DNA of 64,000 nt from Sphingosinicella sp. BN140058. Lineage in GTDB: Bacteria; Pseudomonadota; Alphaproteobacteria; Sphingomonadales; Sphingomonadaceae. A model generated the notes under the pieces. It was given only the letters and a program-made list of their open reading frames with translations, did not search any database and was not told the origin of the DNA. This document shows, in pieces, positions 8,065 through 16,231 of this stretch. A program made the translations under genes and the position numbers. The stretch lies in contig NZ_CP035501.1 in the NCBI RefSeq assembly GCF_004135585.1, forward strand, positions 4,163,501 to 4,227,500. The letters run 5' to 3'. How positions within the stretch are numbered: the stretch's first letter is position 1; every line of letters begins with the position of its first letter.

Positions 8065-8217
8065 GTTCTGACAAGCATCAGCTGCCGCCGAAATGCCGTG
8101 ACCTTGGCGACACGGCGGCTGAATATCGGCAAGGGCGCGGTGGCGCCTAACGATCCACCTATGCCTGCGGGCCGATCCCCGTTTAGGGTCGATGCTCCAT
8201 CCACCAGGGAGGATCGA

Positions 8218-9267
8218 TTGGCGCGCATTTCAGCCACGGCTGACCTCTCCACGCCGGGCGGCGCAACAGCCGCCGCGCCGCGGCAGCCGATACCGATCCT
8301 GCGCTACTCGACGGACCATCTTCCGGAGCAACGGCGCTACGAGGAATGGCTCCGCCGCGATTGGCCGCGGAGCGAGCCGATTTACCGTACCGAGCGCACC
8401 GAGCCGTTCGATACGCGGTGGGAATCGGTACAGCTCGGACCGCTGATCTTCGTCTATACCGAGATTACTGGCATGCACTGGGAGCGGCGGACCGAGGACA
8501 TCCGATCGTCCGACTTCGATCCGATCATCGTCAGCATGATGATCGAAGGCCTGGCCCAGGGCGATCTCGACGGCAGGGCGTTCCGTGAGCCCGCGGGGAC
8601 CCTCCATTTCCACGATCTCGGCCGTCCCTCGCTGCACGTTTCGACTGCGAGCCGCACCTACGCGATCGTCATCCCCCGGCCGATCGCCGAGGACTGGATC
8701 GGGCCGGTCCACGATCTTCACGGACTGGTGGTCCAAGCGGAGGGAGCCGCGATGCTGTTCTCGCAAGCGGAGCAAACGCACCGGGCATTGCCCCGGCTCG
8801 ACAGCGAGGCTGCCGAGCGGCTCGGTCGCATCTTCCTCGAACTGATCGCGATCGCGGCGGCGGAGGTGCGACCCGGCCTACCCGTGGCGATCGGTCCGGA
8901 AGCCGCGCTTCGCCGCCGCGCCGAGGAGGAGATCGAACGACGGCTCGGTTCGGCCAACCTGACGGTCGCGCTGCTGTGCGACAAATTGGGCGTGTCGCGG
9001 GCGCGGCTGTTCCGCGCCTTCCAGTCGGAAGCCGGCATCCACAGCTACATCCTTCGTCAGCGGCTCGAGCGCGCCCGTGCGGCGCTTGCCGATCTCGCCC
9101 GTGCGGAGCCGGTCGGCACCATCGCCCACCGGTTCGGTTTCAGCGATCCCGGTCATCTCAGCCGCAGCTTCCGAGCCCGGTTCGGGATGAGCCCGCGCGA
9201 ATATCGTCGCCTGGTGAGCACCAACAGTGCCGGCCACACGCAGGCGAACGAGGCCCCGCACACCTGA
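8218..9267 (+). CDS. AraC family transcriptional regulator
   Basis: 349 residues from a TTG at 8218, chosen because AGGGAGG (8206-8212) lies five bases before it. The frame is open from 8098, with an ATG at 8161. The C-terminal ~100 residues form the AraC double helix-turn-helix: 'LTVALLCDKLGVSRARLFRAF' and the signature 'TIAHRFGFSDPGHLSRSFRARFGMSPREYR'. The N-terminal domain resembles the AraC-binding-like domain of the AraC/FeaR group and should sense a small ligand or protein. No target gene can be named; the next gene (9313) encodes a secreted hypothetical. Confidence 0.88.
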   Translation: MARISATADLSTPGGATAAAPRQPIPILRYSTDHLPEQRRYEEWLRRDWPRSEPIYRTERTEPFDTRWESVQLGPLIFVYTEITGMHWERRTEDIRSSDFDPIIVSMMIEGLAQGDLDGRAFREPAGTLHFHDLGRPSLHVSTASRTYAIVIPRPIAEDWIGPVHDLHGLVVQAEGAAMLFSQAEQTHRALPRLDSEAAERLGRIFLELIAIAAAEVRPGLPVAIGPEAALRRRAEEEIERRLGSANLTVALLCDKLGVSRARLFRAFQSEAGIHSYILRQRLERARAALADLARAEPVGTIAHRFGFSDPGHLSRSFRARFGMSPREYRRLVSTNSAGHTQANEAPHT

Positions 9268-9312
9268 CTGGGCGGCATCGATCTGCTACAGGAGGAAAGG
9301 GGAGCTGGAACC

Positions 9313-9945
9313 ATGCCGATGATCAGCATGCTCTGGATTGCTGCCGCGCCGATCGTCGCGCCGCAGGCGGCGGACGACCTGGCCGGCATATACGATGGCG
9401 GTCAGACCGAGATCGCCGCCGGCCTGGAACTGACCCCGGACGGCCGCTTCCGCTACGGCCTGAGCTACGGTGCGCTTGACGAGCAGGCGGCCGGTCGGTG
9501 GCGCGAGGACGGCGTCCGGGTGCTGCTGACCAGCGATCCGGTAAAGGCGCCCGCCATCGTGCCGACCGACCGGTCCGATGCCGCGCCCGGCGAGCTCGTA
9601 CTCGTGTTCGATCCTGAGCCGGCGCTGCCGCCGGAGCTGTTCGATGCCGAGATCGAGTATGGCGGCGGCCGGGTCGAGCGGGCGCAAATGTCGGGCGCGG
9701 GCGTGCGGGTTCGGTTCGCGACGCAGGATCCGCCGCGAATCGTCAGGCTGGTGCTGGCGATGTTCGACCTGGTCGGTGCGCCGGTGGCGCTTGATTCGGT
9801 CAAGGGCAGCCGCCTGACGTTCCGCTTCGAGCCCAACGATCTCGGTCGGGTCGCGTTCGACGACACGTCGCTCGAGCAAGACGACGGCGCGCTGCTGCTG
9901 CGCCGTCACGACCGCGTGCTGCGCTTCCGGCGAGTGGAGGAGTAA
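9313..9945 (+). CDS. Hypothetical secreted protein
   Basis: 210 residues with a short N-terminal hydrophobic stretch (MPMISMLWIAAAPIVAPQA) that reads as a signal peptide, and an excellent ribosome site (AGGAGG about 16 bases before the ATG, continuing GAAAGGGG). The body is beta-rich and acidic: 'LAGIYDGGQTEIAAGLEL..DGRFRYGLSYGALDE' resembles an N-terminal beta-sandwich seen in small secreted sphingomonad proteins. I do not recognise a family. 45 bases downstream of the AraC gene on the same strand, possibly co-transcribed. Confidence 0.7.
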   Translation: MPMISMLWIAAAPIVAPQAADDLAGIYDGGQTEIAAGLELTPDGRFRYGLSYGALDEQAAGRWREDGVRVLLTSDPVKAPAIVPTDRSDAAPGELVLVFDPEPALPPELFDAEIEYGGGRVERAQMSGAGVRVRFATQDPPRIVRLVLAMFDLVGAPVALDSVKGSRLTFRFEPNDLGRVAFDDTSLEQDDGALLLRRHDRVLRFRRVEE

Positions 9946-9958
9946 TAGGGGAAGGAGA

Positions 9959-10051
9959 GGGCTTCGACAGGCTCAGCCCGAACGGCCTGCAAGGAAGTGA
10001 GATGGGAGCGATACGCCCCAGCCTCCGTTCGGGCTGAGCCTGTCGAAGCCC
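9959..10051. repeat. Dispersed sphingomonad inverted repeat (27-bp perfect arms)
   Basis: 9959-9985 and 10025-10051 are exact reverse complements (core GGCTTCGACAGGCTCAGCCC) around a 39-base spacer. The same arms, slightly degenerate, recur at 31893-31977. The repeat lies between two convergent genes, so it may help end transcription, but it is a repeated element and not a gene. Confidence 0.9.
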
Positions 10052-10090
10052 TTTCCTAGTCTCCTCCCGAACAGAGCGGAAAAAGTGCGC

Positions 10091-10993
10091 TTAGTGCGTT
10101 GCCTTCAGCGCGTCGGCGAGCAGGCGGAAGTCCTTCTCGCGCGGGCTGCCCTTGCGCCAGATGAGCGCGATGCGGCGGAAGGCGTGTTCCGCGTCGAGCG
10201 GAAACGCGACGACGCCGGTGCCTTCGAGAATGCCGGATTCGACCGCCATTTCGGGCACCATGGTGACGCCGAGGCCGTTGCCGACCATCTGAACCAGGGT
10301 GTGGAGAGAGGTGCCGAGCATCGTTGCCTCGGCGCGCAGTTCGGGGCGGTTGCAGGCGGCGAGCGCGTGCTCGCGCAGGCAATGACCGTCTTCGAGCAGC
10401 AGCAGCCGGGTCTCGTCGATCGCACCCGGCGGCACGCTTGCAGCGCCGCCTTTGGGGAAGTCGCCAGGCGGAAACGCGACGAACAGCCGGTCGTCGAACA
10501 GCGCTTCCGATTCGATGTCGCCGCAGCCGTAAGGCAGAGCGAGCAGCACGCAATCGAGCTGGCCGCGGTGGAGGCTGTCACAGGCGGCCTGGCTCGTCTC
10601 CTCGCGCAGGAACAGGCGCAGCTCGGGCCAGTCGACACGGAGCTTGGGCAGCAGGCGCGGCAACACGAACGGCGCGATGGTCGGGATGACGCCCATACGG
10701 AGCTCGCCGGTGAGCGGCTGGCCCGCAGCCCGCGCCAGATCGGCGAGCTCCTCAGCCTCGCGCAGCACCCGCCGGGCCTTCTCGGCGATCCGATCGCCGA
10801 GCGGCGTGAAACGCACCACCCGCCTGGTCCGTTCGACGAGCGTGACTCCGATCAGAATTTCGAGCTCGCGGACGCCCGCGGACAGAGTCGATTGCGTGAC
10901 GAAGCAGGCGTCGGCGGCACGTCCGAAATGGCCCTGATCCTTGAGCGCCACAAGATATTGAAGCTGCTTCAAGGTCGGCAAATAGGTGGTCAT
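10091..10993 (-). CDS. oxyR: Hydrogen peroxide-sensing LysR regulator OxyR
   Basis: 300 residues. An N-terminal LysR helix-turn-helix (PTLKQLQYLVALKDQGHFGRAADACFVTQSTLS) is followed by a substrate-type domain containing the OxyR redox pair: Cys205 in DGHCLREHA and Cys214 in LAACNRPE, nine apart as in E. coli Cys199/208. GTSLHTLVQMV and GLGVTMVPEMA are also typical. Peroxide forms a disulphide between the two cysteines and switches on antioxidant genes. No catalase or peroxiredoxin gene is adjacent; the OsmC gene at 18.2 kb is the nearest thiol-peroxidase candidate. Confidence 0.95.
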   Translation of the reverse strand: MTTYLPTLKQLQYLVALKDQGHFGRAADACFVTQSTLSAGVRELEILIGVTLVERTRRVVRFTPLGDRIAEKARRVLREAEELADLARAAGQPLTGELRMGVIPTIAPFVLPRLLPKLRVDWPELRLFLREETSQAACDSLHRGQLDCVLLALPYGCGDIESEALFDDRLFVAFPPGDFPKGGAASVPPGAIDETRLLLLEDGHCLREHALAACNRPELRAEATMLGTSLHTLVQMVGNGLGVTMVPEMAVESGILEGTGVVAFPLDAEHAFRRIALIWRKGSPREKDFRLLADALKATH

Positions 10994-11081
10994 CGCTCAT
11001 CGCCTAAATCGATCTATTTTGCTCGATTAATGGGTTTTGTCGATCGAAGCTAGTCCGCATTCCTGCGTAGCACGCTTGATG

Positions 11082-11753
11082 TCAGCGTTTGGTGGCGAAC
11101 CAGATGACGTGGCGCGGCCCCTTGCCGTTGGACCGGGCCTTCACCGCGACCTCGTCCACCGCGAACCCGGCCTCGCGAAGCCGGCGAGCGAATTTGGGAT
11201 CGGGCGCCGCCGACCAGATGGCGAGAATGCCGCTGCGTTTCAGCGCCGCCTTTGCCGCGGCCAGGCCGCCGGCCGAATAGAGCCCATCATTGGCGGCGCG
11301 GGTGAGGCCGTCGGGGCCGTTGTCGACGTCGAGCAGGATCGCGTCATACGATCCGGCGCGGATCACTGCCCCGACATCGTCGATCACCACTCGCACACGG
11401 GGATCGTCGAGACAGCCTGCGGCGAGCTCGGCCATCGGCCCTCTGGCCCAGTCGATGATCTTGGGGACGAGCTCGGCAACGGTGAGCTGCGCCTTCGGGC
11501 CGAGCGCGGCGAGTGCCGCGCGCAGGGTGAAGCCCATCCCATAGCCGCCGATCAGCAGATGCGGCGCGACATTGCCCGCAGCGGCAAGGCGCTGGCACGT
11601 CATCACCGCGAGCGCTTCCTCGGAGCCGCTCATCCGGCTGTTCATCAGCTCGTTGCGATCGAGCACGATCATGAAGTCCGCGCCCCGGCGAAACAGCCGC
11701 AGCGGCTCGCCGCCCGGCACCTCGGCAACGTCGATCAATTCGCGCGGGATCAT
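11082..11753 (-). CDS. Spermidine synthase-like (PABS fold) protein
   Basis: 223 residues from the ATG at 11753 (TGGAG about 10 bases upstream). A Rossmann-type core is visible: HLLIGGYGMGFTLRAAL (nucleotide-binding glycine loop), a VAELVP strand end with its acidic residue, and YDAILLDVDNGPDGL, which corresponds to the catalytic aspartate loop of aminopropyltransferases. The gene is short for SpeE and lacks a clear N-terminal beta domain, so it may be a stand-alone methyltransferase-like homologue instead of a true spermidine synthase. Divergent from the RNA ligase gene. Confidence 0.7.
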   Translation of the reverse strand: MIPRELIDVAEVPGGEPLRLFRRGADFMIVLDRNELMNSRMSGSEEALAVMTCQRLAAAGNVAPHLLIGGYGMGFTLRAALAALGPKAQLTVAELVPKIIDWARGPMAELAAGCLDDPRVRVVIDDVGAVIRAGSYDAILLDVDNGPDGLTRAANDGLYSAGGLAAAKAALKRSGILAIWSAAPDPKFARRLREAGFAVDEVAVKARSNGKGPRHVIWFATKR

Positions 11754-11916
11754 CAGTAGGCACTCCAGGATTCGTGCGGGGCGCCTACAGCATAGCAGGC
11801 AAGGCTGCACGGGAAGAGCAATGCGCAGACGGCGCGCGTATCGACCGGGCGCAGCCGAGCAGCTATGGATGGGCTCGAACCGTCCGTCTCGCCGGGCCAG
11901 GACCAGAGAAAAGATC

Positions 11917-12615
11917 ATGACCGCGGCGGTCGCCCCGGCGCTCAAATATCCGCGCACCTATCATCTCGGCCTCTCGCCGGGGCTGCACAGCGACGACAAG
12001 CGGCTGCCGAGCCTCGACGTCTTCACCGGCCGGCGCGTGGTCGTCACCGAGAAGATGGACGGGGAGGGGACGACGATGACTCGCGAGCGGACCTGGCCGC
12101 GCTCGCCGGACGGCCGCGGCCATCCATCGCGCGACTGGATGAAGGCGCATCATGCCCGCAAGGCGCACGAGATCCCGCCGGGCTGGCGCATTTCGGGCGA
12201 ATATCTCTTCGCCCGGCACTCGCTTGCCTACACACGCGCTGGCGGCAATGCCTTGCCGTCCTATTTCCTCGGCTTCGGGATCTGGGATGAACGCAATGTC
12301 CTGCTCGGCTGGGACGACACGCTGGAGATGTTCGCAATGCTGGGAGTCGTACCGGTGCCGATCCTGTACGACGGGCCGTTTAGCGAGGAACTGCCGGCGC
12401 AGCTTGCCGCGCGGATCGATCCCACCCGTCAGGAAGGATACGTGATCCGGCGCGCCGACCGGATCCCCTATCCGAACGGCGATGGCGACAGCGGACGGTT
12501 CCTTCGAGCTGTCGCCAAATATGTTCGCGCCGGCCATGTCGCTACCGACGAACATTGGATGCGTGGCCCGGTAATCGCCAACGAACTGATCGAGGGCCTG
12601 TCGTGCGCGCCGTGA
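11917..12615 (+). CDS. RNA ligase family protein (nucleotidyltransferase)
   Basis: 232 residues. It carries nucleotidyltransferase motif I, EKMDGEGTT (Lys46 as the adenylylated lysine), motif III/IIIa-like 'ISGEYLFARHSL' and 'FGIWDE', motif IV-like 'EGYVIRR', and a Lys in motif V (AVAKYVR). This is the compact RNA_ligase fold of the T4 Rnl2 type. Such enzymes use ATP to join a 5'-phosphate to a 3'-OH in RNA. The next gene overlaps its end by 13 bases and supplies end-healing domains, so the two form an RNA repair cassette. Substrate unknown. Confidence 0.85.
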   Translation: MTAAVAPALKYPRTYHLGLSPGLHSDDKRLPSLDVFTGRRVVVTEKMDGEGTTMTRERTWPRSPDGRGHPSRDWMKAHHARKAHEIPPGWRISGEYLFARHSLAYTRAGGNALPSYFLGFGIWDERNVLLGWDDTLEMFAMLGVVPVPILYDGPFSEELPAQLAARIDPTRQEGYVIRRADRIPYPNGDGDSGRFLRAVAKYVRAGHVATDEHWMRGPVIANELIEGLSCAP

Positions 12616-13532
12616 TCTTCGACATCGACGGCACCCTGGCCGACGTTGCCCATCGTCTTCACCATCTGGACGGCGAGAAGGATTGGAACGCCTTCTTTCG
12701 CGACATGGCGGACGATGCGCCGGTCGAACCGATCGCGCGGTTGGCGCGCATGCTCCACCACAATGCCGAGAGCGGGCGCGACATCGATGCCGTGCTGATC
12801 GTCACCGCCCGTCCGGATCGCGCGGATTGGCGCCGGACCACGCTCGACTGGCTGGCGCTGCACAAAATTCCCTACGATGCGCTTTATATGCGTGCCGAGG
12901 GCGACATTCGCGCCGATCACCTCGTCAAAGCCGACATGCTCCAGCGCATCCTCGACGATGGCTATGCGCCGGTGCTGGTGATCGACGATCGTCCGCAGGT
13001 GGTGCGGATGTGGCGCGATCACGGCATCACCACCCTGCAATGCGCGCCCGACGAACCCGGGGCCAGCGCCTATGCCGGCGAGACCCTGCTGCACCTGCTG
13101 GTCGGTCCCTGCGGCGCCGGCAAGTCGACTTATGCCGCCAAGACTTACCAGCCGCACGACATCGTTTCGACCGACGCCTTGCGCCTGCAGCTTTACGGCA
13201 ATCTCGGCCACGCGCCCGAGGCGCTGCGTCGGGTTTGGAAGCTCGCGCACGGTCTGCTCCGCGCCCGCCTCGATGCCGGCGTGTTCACCGTCCTCGATGC
13301 GACGAACCTTCGTGCAGAGGACCGACTCCGCGTGCTCGACGCGCTGCCGCGCGGCGTGTTCGCCCGTTACGTGATCATCGACCGCGATCTCGGCGAGAAG
13401 CTGCGCGACCGCGACTGGCGCTCCGAGGATCTCGTGATGAAGCAGCACCGCCTGTTCCGCGCCGAGGAGCGCAACATCCTGCTCGGTGACGCGCATCCGT
13501 GGGTTCAGGTGCAAGACCGCCGTACGCGGTGA
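12603..13532 (+). CDS. Polynucleotide kinase-phosphatase-like protein (HAD phosphatase plus P-loop kinase)
   Basis: 309 residues from a GTG at 12603 inside the ligase gene, with GAGGG upstream. Residues 1-155 form an HAD phosphatase of the T4 Pnkp 3'-phosphatase type: FDIDGTLAD with Asp7 and Asp9, VLIVTARPD, and LVIDDRPQVV. Residues 160-305 are a P-loop kinase: Walker A GPCGAGKST (168-176), STDALR, and DATNLRAEDR. The order phosphatase-then-kinase is reversed relative to T4 Pnkp and like metazoan PNKP. Together with the ligase it could convert 3'-phosphate/5'-OH ends to 3'-OH/5'-phosphate and seal them. In vivo target unknown. Confidence 0.85.
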   Translation: MRAVIFDIDGTLADVAHRLHHLDGEKDWNAFFRDMADDAPVEPIARLARMLHHNAESGRDIDAVLIVTARPDRADWRRTTLDWLALHKIPYDALYMRAEGDIRADHLVKADMLQRILDDGYAPVLVIDDRPQVVRMWRDHGITTLQCAPDEPGASAYAGETLLHLLVGPCGAGKSTYAAKTYQPHDIVSTDALRLQLYGNLGHAPEALRRVWKLAHGLLRARLDAGVFTVLDATNLRAEDRLRVLDALPRGVFARYVIIDRDLGEKLRDRDWRSEDLVMKQHRLFRAEERNILLGDAHPWVQVQDRRTR

Positions 13533-13639
13533 GACGGGCTGCGCTTCCTGCGCGATGGCAGCAAGGGCGCCGACGTAGATACTAAGGTATCTGCCTCAGC
13601 ATCCTTGACGCTTGCGCATCGTCTGCTTTACTAAGGCGT

Positions 13640-13972
13640 ATGCCTCACCATTCAGCCCCGCTCGATTTGACGTTCCAGGCACTCAGCGATCCGACCCGCC
13701 GGGCGGTGGTATCGCGGTTGGCCGAGGGCGAGGCGCCGGTCAGCGTCCTGGCGGCGCCCTTCGACATGGCCCTCCCGTCCTTCGCCCAGCATCTGAAGGT
13801 GCTCGAGGAATCCGGGCTCGTGACCAGCGAGAAACGAGGCCGCAGCCGCTGGTGCCGGCTCGTGCGGCCACGCTTCGACGAGGCGGCGGACTGGATGGAA
13901 GCCGAGCGCCGGCGCTGGGCTGAACGGCTCGACCGGCTCGAAGCCTATCTCGACACCATGGAAGAGGAGTGA
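13640..13972 (+). CDS. ArsR family transcriptional regulator
   Basis: 110 residues with a winged helix: LTFQALSDPTRRAVVSRL at the start, then 'MALPSFAQHLKVLEESGLVTSEKRGRSRWCRL', the ArsR recognition helix and wing. No metal-binding Cys pair (CxC) is present. It belongs to the non-metal subgroup usually paired with an SRPBCC gene, which follows six bases after its stop. That pair arrangement (ArsR plus AHSA1-like) is very common and probably autoregulated. Confidence 0.93.
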   Translation: MPHHSAPLDLTFQALSDPTRRAVVSRLAEGEAPVSVLAAPFDMALPSFAQHLKVLEESGLVTSEKRGRSRWCRLVRPRFDEAADWMEAERRRWAERLDRLEAYLDTMEEE

Positions 13973-13977
13973 ACGAC

Positions 13978-14457
13978 ATGGCCGACCCGCTCGAAACCTG
14001 GGCGCTCGATCGCGAGATCGTACTGGTGAGGTTGCTCGACCATCCGAGGCGGAAGGTTTTCGCCGCCTGGATGGACCCCGAAGCGCTGGCGCAATGGTAC
14101 GGCCCAGCCGGCCTCGCCATCGAGACGCATGAAGCTGATATCCGTGCCGGCGGCCACTGGCGGTTCGATATGGTCGGTGCGTTCGAGGGTAGCGAGCAGC
14201 GTTTTCCGAACCTGATGCGCTATCTGGAGATCGTTCCCGACGAGCGCATCGTCGTCGATTACGGAACGCCCGATCCGGAAGATCCCGATCGCTTTCGCAT
14301 GACGGTGACCTTCGACGAGCAGGCGGACGGCAAGACGGTGCTGACCATGCGTCAGCTTCACCCCAGCCCCGAACGGCGGCGGGCCGTGATCGACTTTGGC
14401 GCGGTCGGCTACGGCCTGCAGACGCTGGACGGCTTGGCCGGGTGGCTGGACCGCTAA
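13978..14457 (+). CDS. SRPBCC (AHSA1/START-like) domain protein
   Basis: 159 residues from the ATG at 13978, preceded by GAGGAG at the end of the ArsR gene. A GTG at 13969 is a possible earlier start. It has the AHSA1 pattern: 'LLDHPRRKVFAAWMDPEALAQWYGP' near the N-terminus, 'DIRAGGHWRFDM', 'YLEIVPDERIV', 'MTVTFDEQ..GKTVLTM', and 'GYGLQTLDGLAGWL' at the C-terminus. The fold makes a hydrophobic cavity for a small ligand. Biological role unknown, presumably linked to the ArsR regulator in the same operon. Confidence 0.92.
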   Translation: MADPLETWALDREIVLVRLLDHPRRKVFAAWMDPEALAQWYGPAGLAIETHEADIRAGGHWRFDMVGAFEGSEQRFPNLMRYLEIVPDERIVVDYGTPDPEDPDRFRMTVTFDEQADGKTVLTMRQLHPSPERRRAVIDFGAVGYGLQTLDGLAGWLDR

Positions 14458-14481
14458 TAGGGCCGGCGGCTCACGGGCCGA

Positions 14482-14787
14482 TCATGCCAGGCGATGCGGG
14501 GAGGGATCCCCGTCCTCCGCGATCAGCTGGGTTCGCGCTTCGGCGCGTGCCCATGCGTAGAAGTCGTGCAAGCGGGGCGCCGCGTCCGGGAAGCGGCGGG
14601 CGAGTTCCCCGAGCACTTCGCTATCAGCCCCCTGGGCGATCAGCGGCACGATCTCGGCGGGCGGCGCCCCGAGACGATCCGCCAGGAGCCGGAAGGTGCG
14701 GGCGCGAAGCTTGAATTCGAAGTCGGCCAATCGGGCGGACTCGCGTTCCTCCTTCTTCAGCAGCGATCCGCGCAGATCCCAGGCCAT
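14482..14787 (-). CDS. Small hypothetical protein, helical
   Basis: 101 residues from an ATG at 14787. The sequence is helical and charged (KKEERESARLADFEFKLRARTFRLLADRLG) with a C-terminal 'DAAPRLHDFYAWARAEARTQLIAEDGDP'. The composition is that of a real protein and not an antisense shadow, and it fills an otherwise empty gap between two plus-strand genes. I do not recognise the family. A longer start at 14853 is possible but adds unlikely sequence. Confidence 0.6.
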   Translation of the reverse strand: MAWDLRGSLLKKEERESARLADFEFKLRARTFRLLADRLGAPPAEIVPLIAQGADSEVLGELARRFPDAAPRLHDFYAWARAEARTQLIAEDGDPSPHRLA

Positions 14788-14885
14788 GGACCTGATCTGG
14801 GGCGGCACGCGGGTCAATGCAATGTCCGCTCCGGACCGGCGACACCCTGCCATGGACCTTGCGACCTTTCCGGCGTTGAGGCCCC

Positions 14886-15440
14886 ATGCACGTATTCATC
14901 GATTTCGAGGCCTCCTCGCTCGGCAAGACCGGCTATCCGATCGAGGTCGGCTGGGTGTTCGAGGACGGCCGGTCCGAGAATCACCTGATCCGGCCGGCGC
15001 CGCAATGGACCGACTGGGACGAGCGATCGGAAGCGATCCACGGGATCAGCCGGGACAAGCTGGCGGACGAGGGAACGGCGCACGACGTGGTCGCACGGCG
15101 GCTGATCGAGGCGCTGGCCGGCCACCGCGTGTTCGCCAGCGCGCCCTCGTGGGACGGCAAGTGGCTGAGCGCGCTGCTGCGCGCAGCCGGGCTGCCGCGC
15201 CACGCGATCCGCTTGAAGGATACCGAACTCGCCCAACATGAAAGCGCGGCGGCGATCCTCACCGGGCTGCTGCCGCCGGCCGAGCGGATGCTCCGGGTCA
15301 GCGCGATCCTGGCGCGGGTACGCAGCGACGGCGAGGCGCGGCCGGTCCGCCACCGCGCCGTCGCCGACGCCGAGGAGGAACTCCGCCGCTGGCGTGAGGT
15401 GAAGCGGCTGGCGGAAGAGGAAGCCTCGGCCGCAATCTAG
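14886..15440 (+). CDS. DEDD-type 3'-5' exonuclease family protein
   Basis: 184 residues. Exonuclease motif I is MHVFIDFEASSLG (Asp and Glu metal ligands). Then come 'PIEVGWVFEDG', 'WDERSEAIHGISRD' (the IHGIS element of DnaQ-like enzymes), a motif II-like 'SWDGKWLSALLRAAG' (Asp), and a motif III-like 'HRAVADA' (His and Asp), which fits DEDDh. The C-terminal tail is a charged helix. It would degrade single-stranded RNA or DNA 3' to 5'. Its stop overlaps the convergent FMN reductase stop by four bases. Confidence 0.82.
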   Translation: MHVFIDFEASSLGKTGYPIEVGWVFEDGRSENHLIRPAPQWTDWDERSEAIHGISRDKLADEGTAHDVVARRLIEALAGHRVFASAPSWDGKWLSALLRAAGLPRHAIRLKDTELAQHESAAAILTGLLPPAERMLRVSAILARVRSDGEARPVRHRAVADAEEELRRWREVKRLAEEEASAAI

Positions 15441-15988
15441 CGGGTGCCGACGTAGCGCACGAAGGCGTCGAGATATGCCTGCAGCCGCTCCTCGACGAGG
15501 CGGTCGACAAGTTCGCCGTCGGCGAACGCCTTGCCCGCGCCCGAGACGAGCATGCGGCCGCCGTTCCAGGTGTCGCAGCCGAGCGTTCGGAGCACCGGCA
15601 GCCAGGCATTCTGGCTGAGGATGGTGCCGAAGCCGCCGAGCGAGGCACCCATGATCGCGACCGGCTTGCCGCCGAAGATGCGGGCAATGTCGGACGACGG
15701 CCGCGAGGCCCAGTCGATCGCATTCTTGAACACGCCGGGGATCGAATTGTTATATTCTGGCGAGGCGAGCAGCAGCCCGTCGCAGGCGGCGATCTGCTGC
15801 TTGAGAAGAGTGACCGCCGCCGGCAGGCCCTCGGCGGCTTCGACATCGCCGTCGTAGAGCGGGATGCCGGCGATGGTGCCGATCTGGAGCGTCGCGCCGT
15901 CCGGCATCAGCGCCGCGGCTCGGCGAAGCAGCGCGCTATTGTACGAGCCCTGGCGCAGGCTGCCGGAGATACCCAAAAGCTTCACCAT
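15437..15988 (-). CDS. NADPH-dependent FMN reductase family protein
   Basis: 183 residues from the ATG at 15988. Flavodoxin-like fold with the FMN phosphate loop 'GISGSLRQGSYNSALLR', the 'LLLASPEYNNSIPGVFKNAIDWASRP' motif diagnostic of the NADPH_dep_FMN_red family (ChrR/ArsH/AzoR relatives), and 'GGKPVAIMGASLGGFGT'. Likely a soluble quinone, chromate or azo reductase using NAD(P)H. It stands alone on the minus strand. Confidence 0.92.
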   Translation of the reverse strand: MVKLLGISGSLRQGSYNSALLRRAAALMPDGATLQIGTIAGIPLYDGDVEAAEGLPAAVTLLKQQIAACDGLLLASPEYNNSIPGVFKNAIDWASRPSSDIARIFGGKPVAIMGASLGGFGTILSQNAWLPVLRTLGCDTWNGGRMLVSGAGKAFADGELVDRLVEERLQAYLDAFVRYVGTR

Positions 15989-16040
15989 CGCTCGTTCCTG
16001 CTCTCGTCCTTTGAGGTTTGCCGGCCAGTCCTTTGCCCAT

Positions 16041-16149
16041 TTCGTCATCCTCGCGAAAGCGAGGATCTCACGGAGAGTGGGCGCAGCGGCGATCGCTCCC
16101 GTCGGCGCCCTTTCCGGCCTGAGATCCCGGCTTTCGCAGGGATGACGAA
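16041..16149. repeat. Dispersed imperfect inverted repeat (about 30-base arms)
   Basis: 16041-16070 and 16120-16149 are near-perfect reverse complements (TTCGTCATCCTCGCGAAAGC versus the complement of the right arm), with a 49-base GC-rich spacer. It is a typical mobile-looking repeat of sphingomonad intergenic regions. It lies just upstream of the ABC-F gene and leaves a spurious in-frame extension of that gene. Confidence 0.85.
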
Positions 16150-16231
16150 ATCATTTGAGCTCTGCACGATGTCCTTCTTGTGCGGTGCAGTACGGGCTTA
16201 TCCCGGCCGCCAAGCCGTGCTAGGCGGCGCC

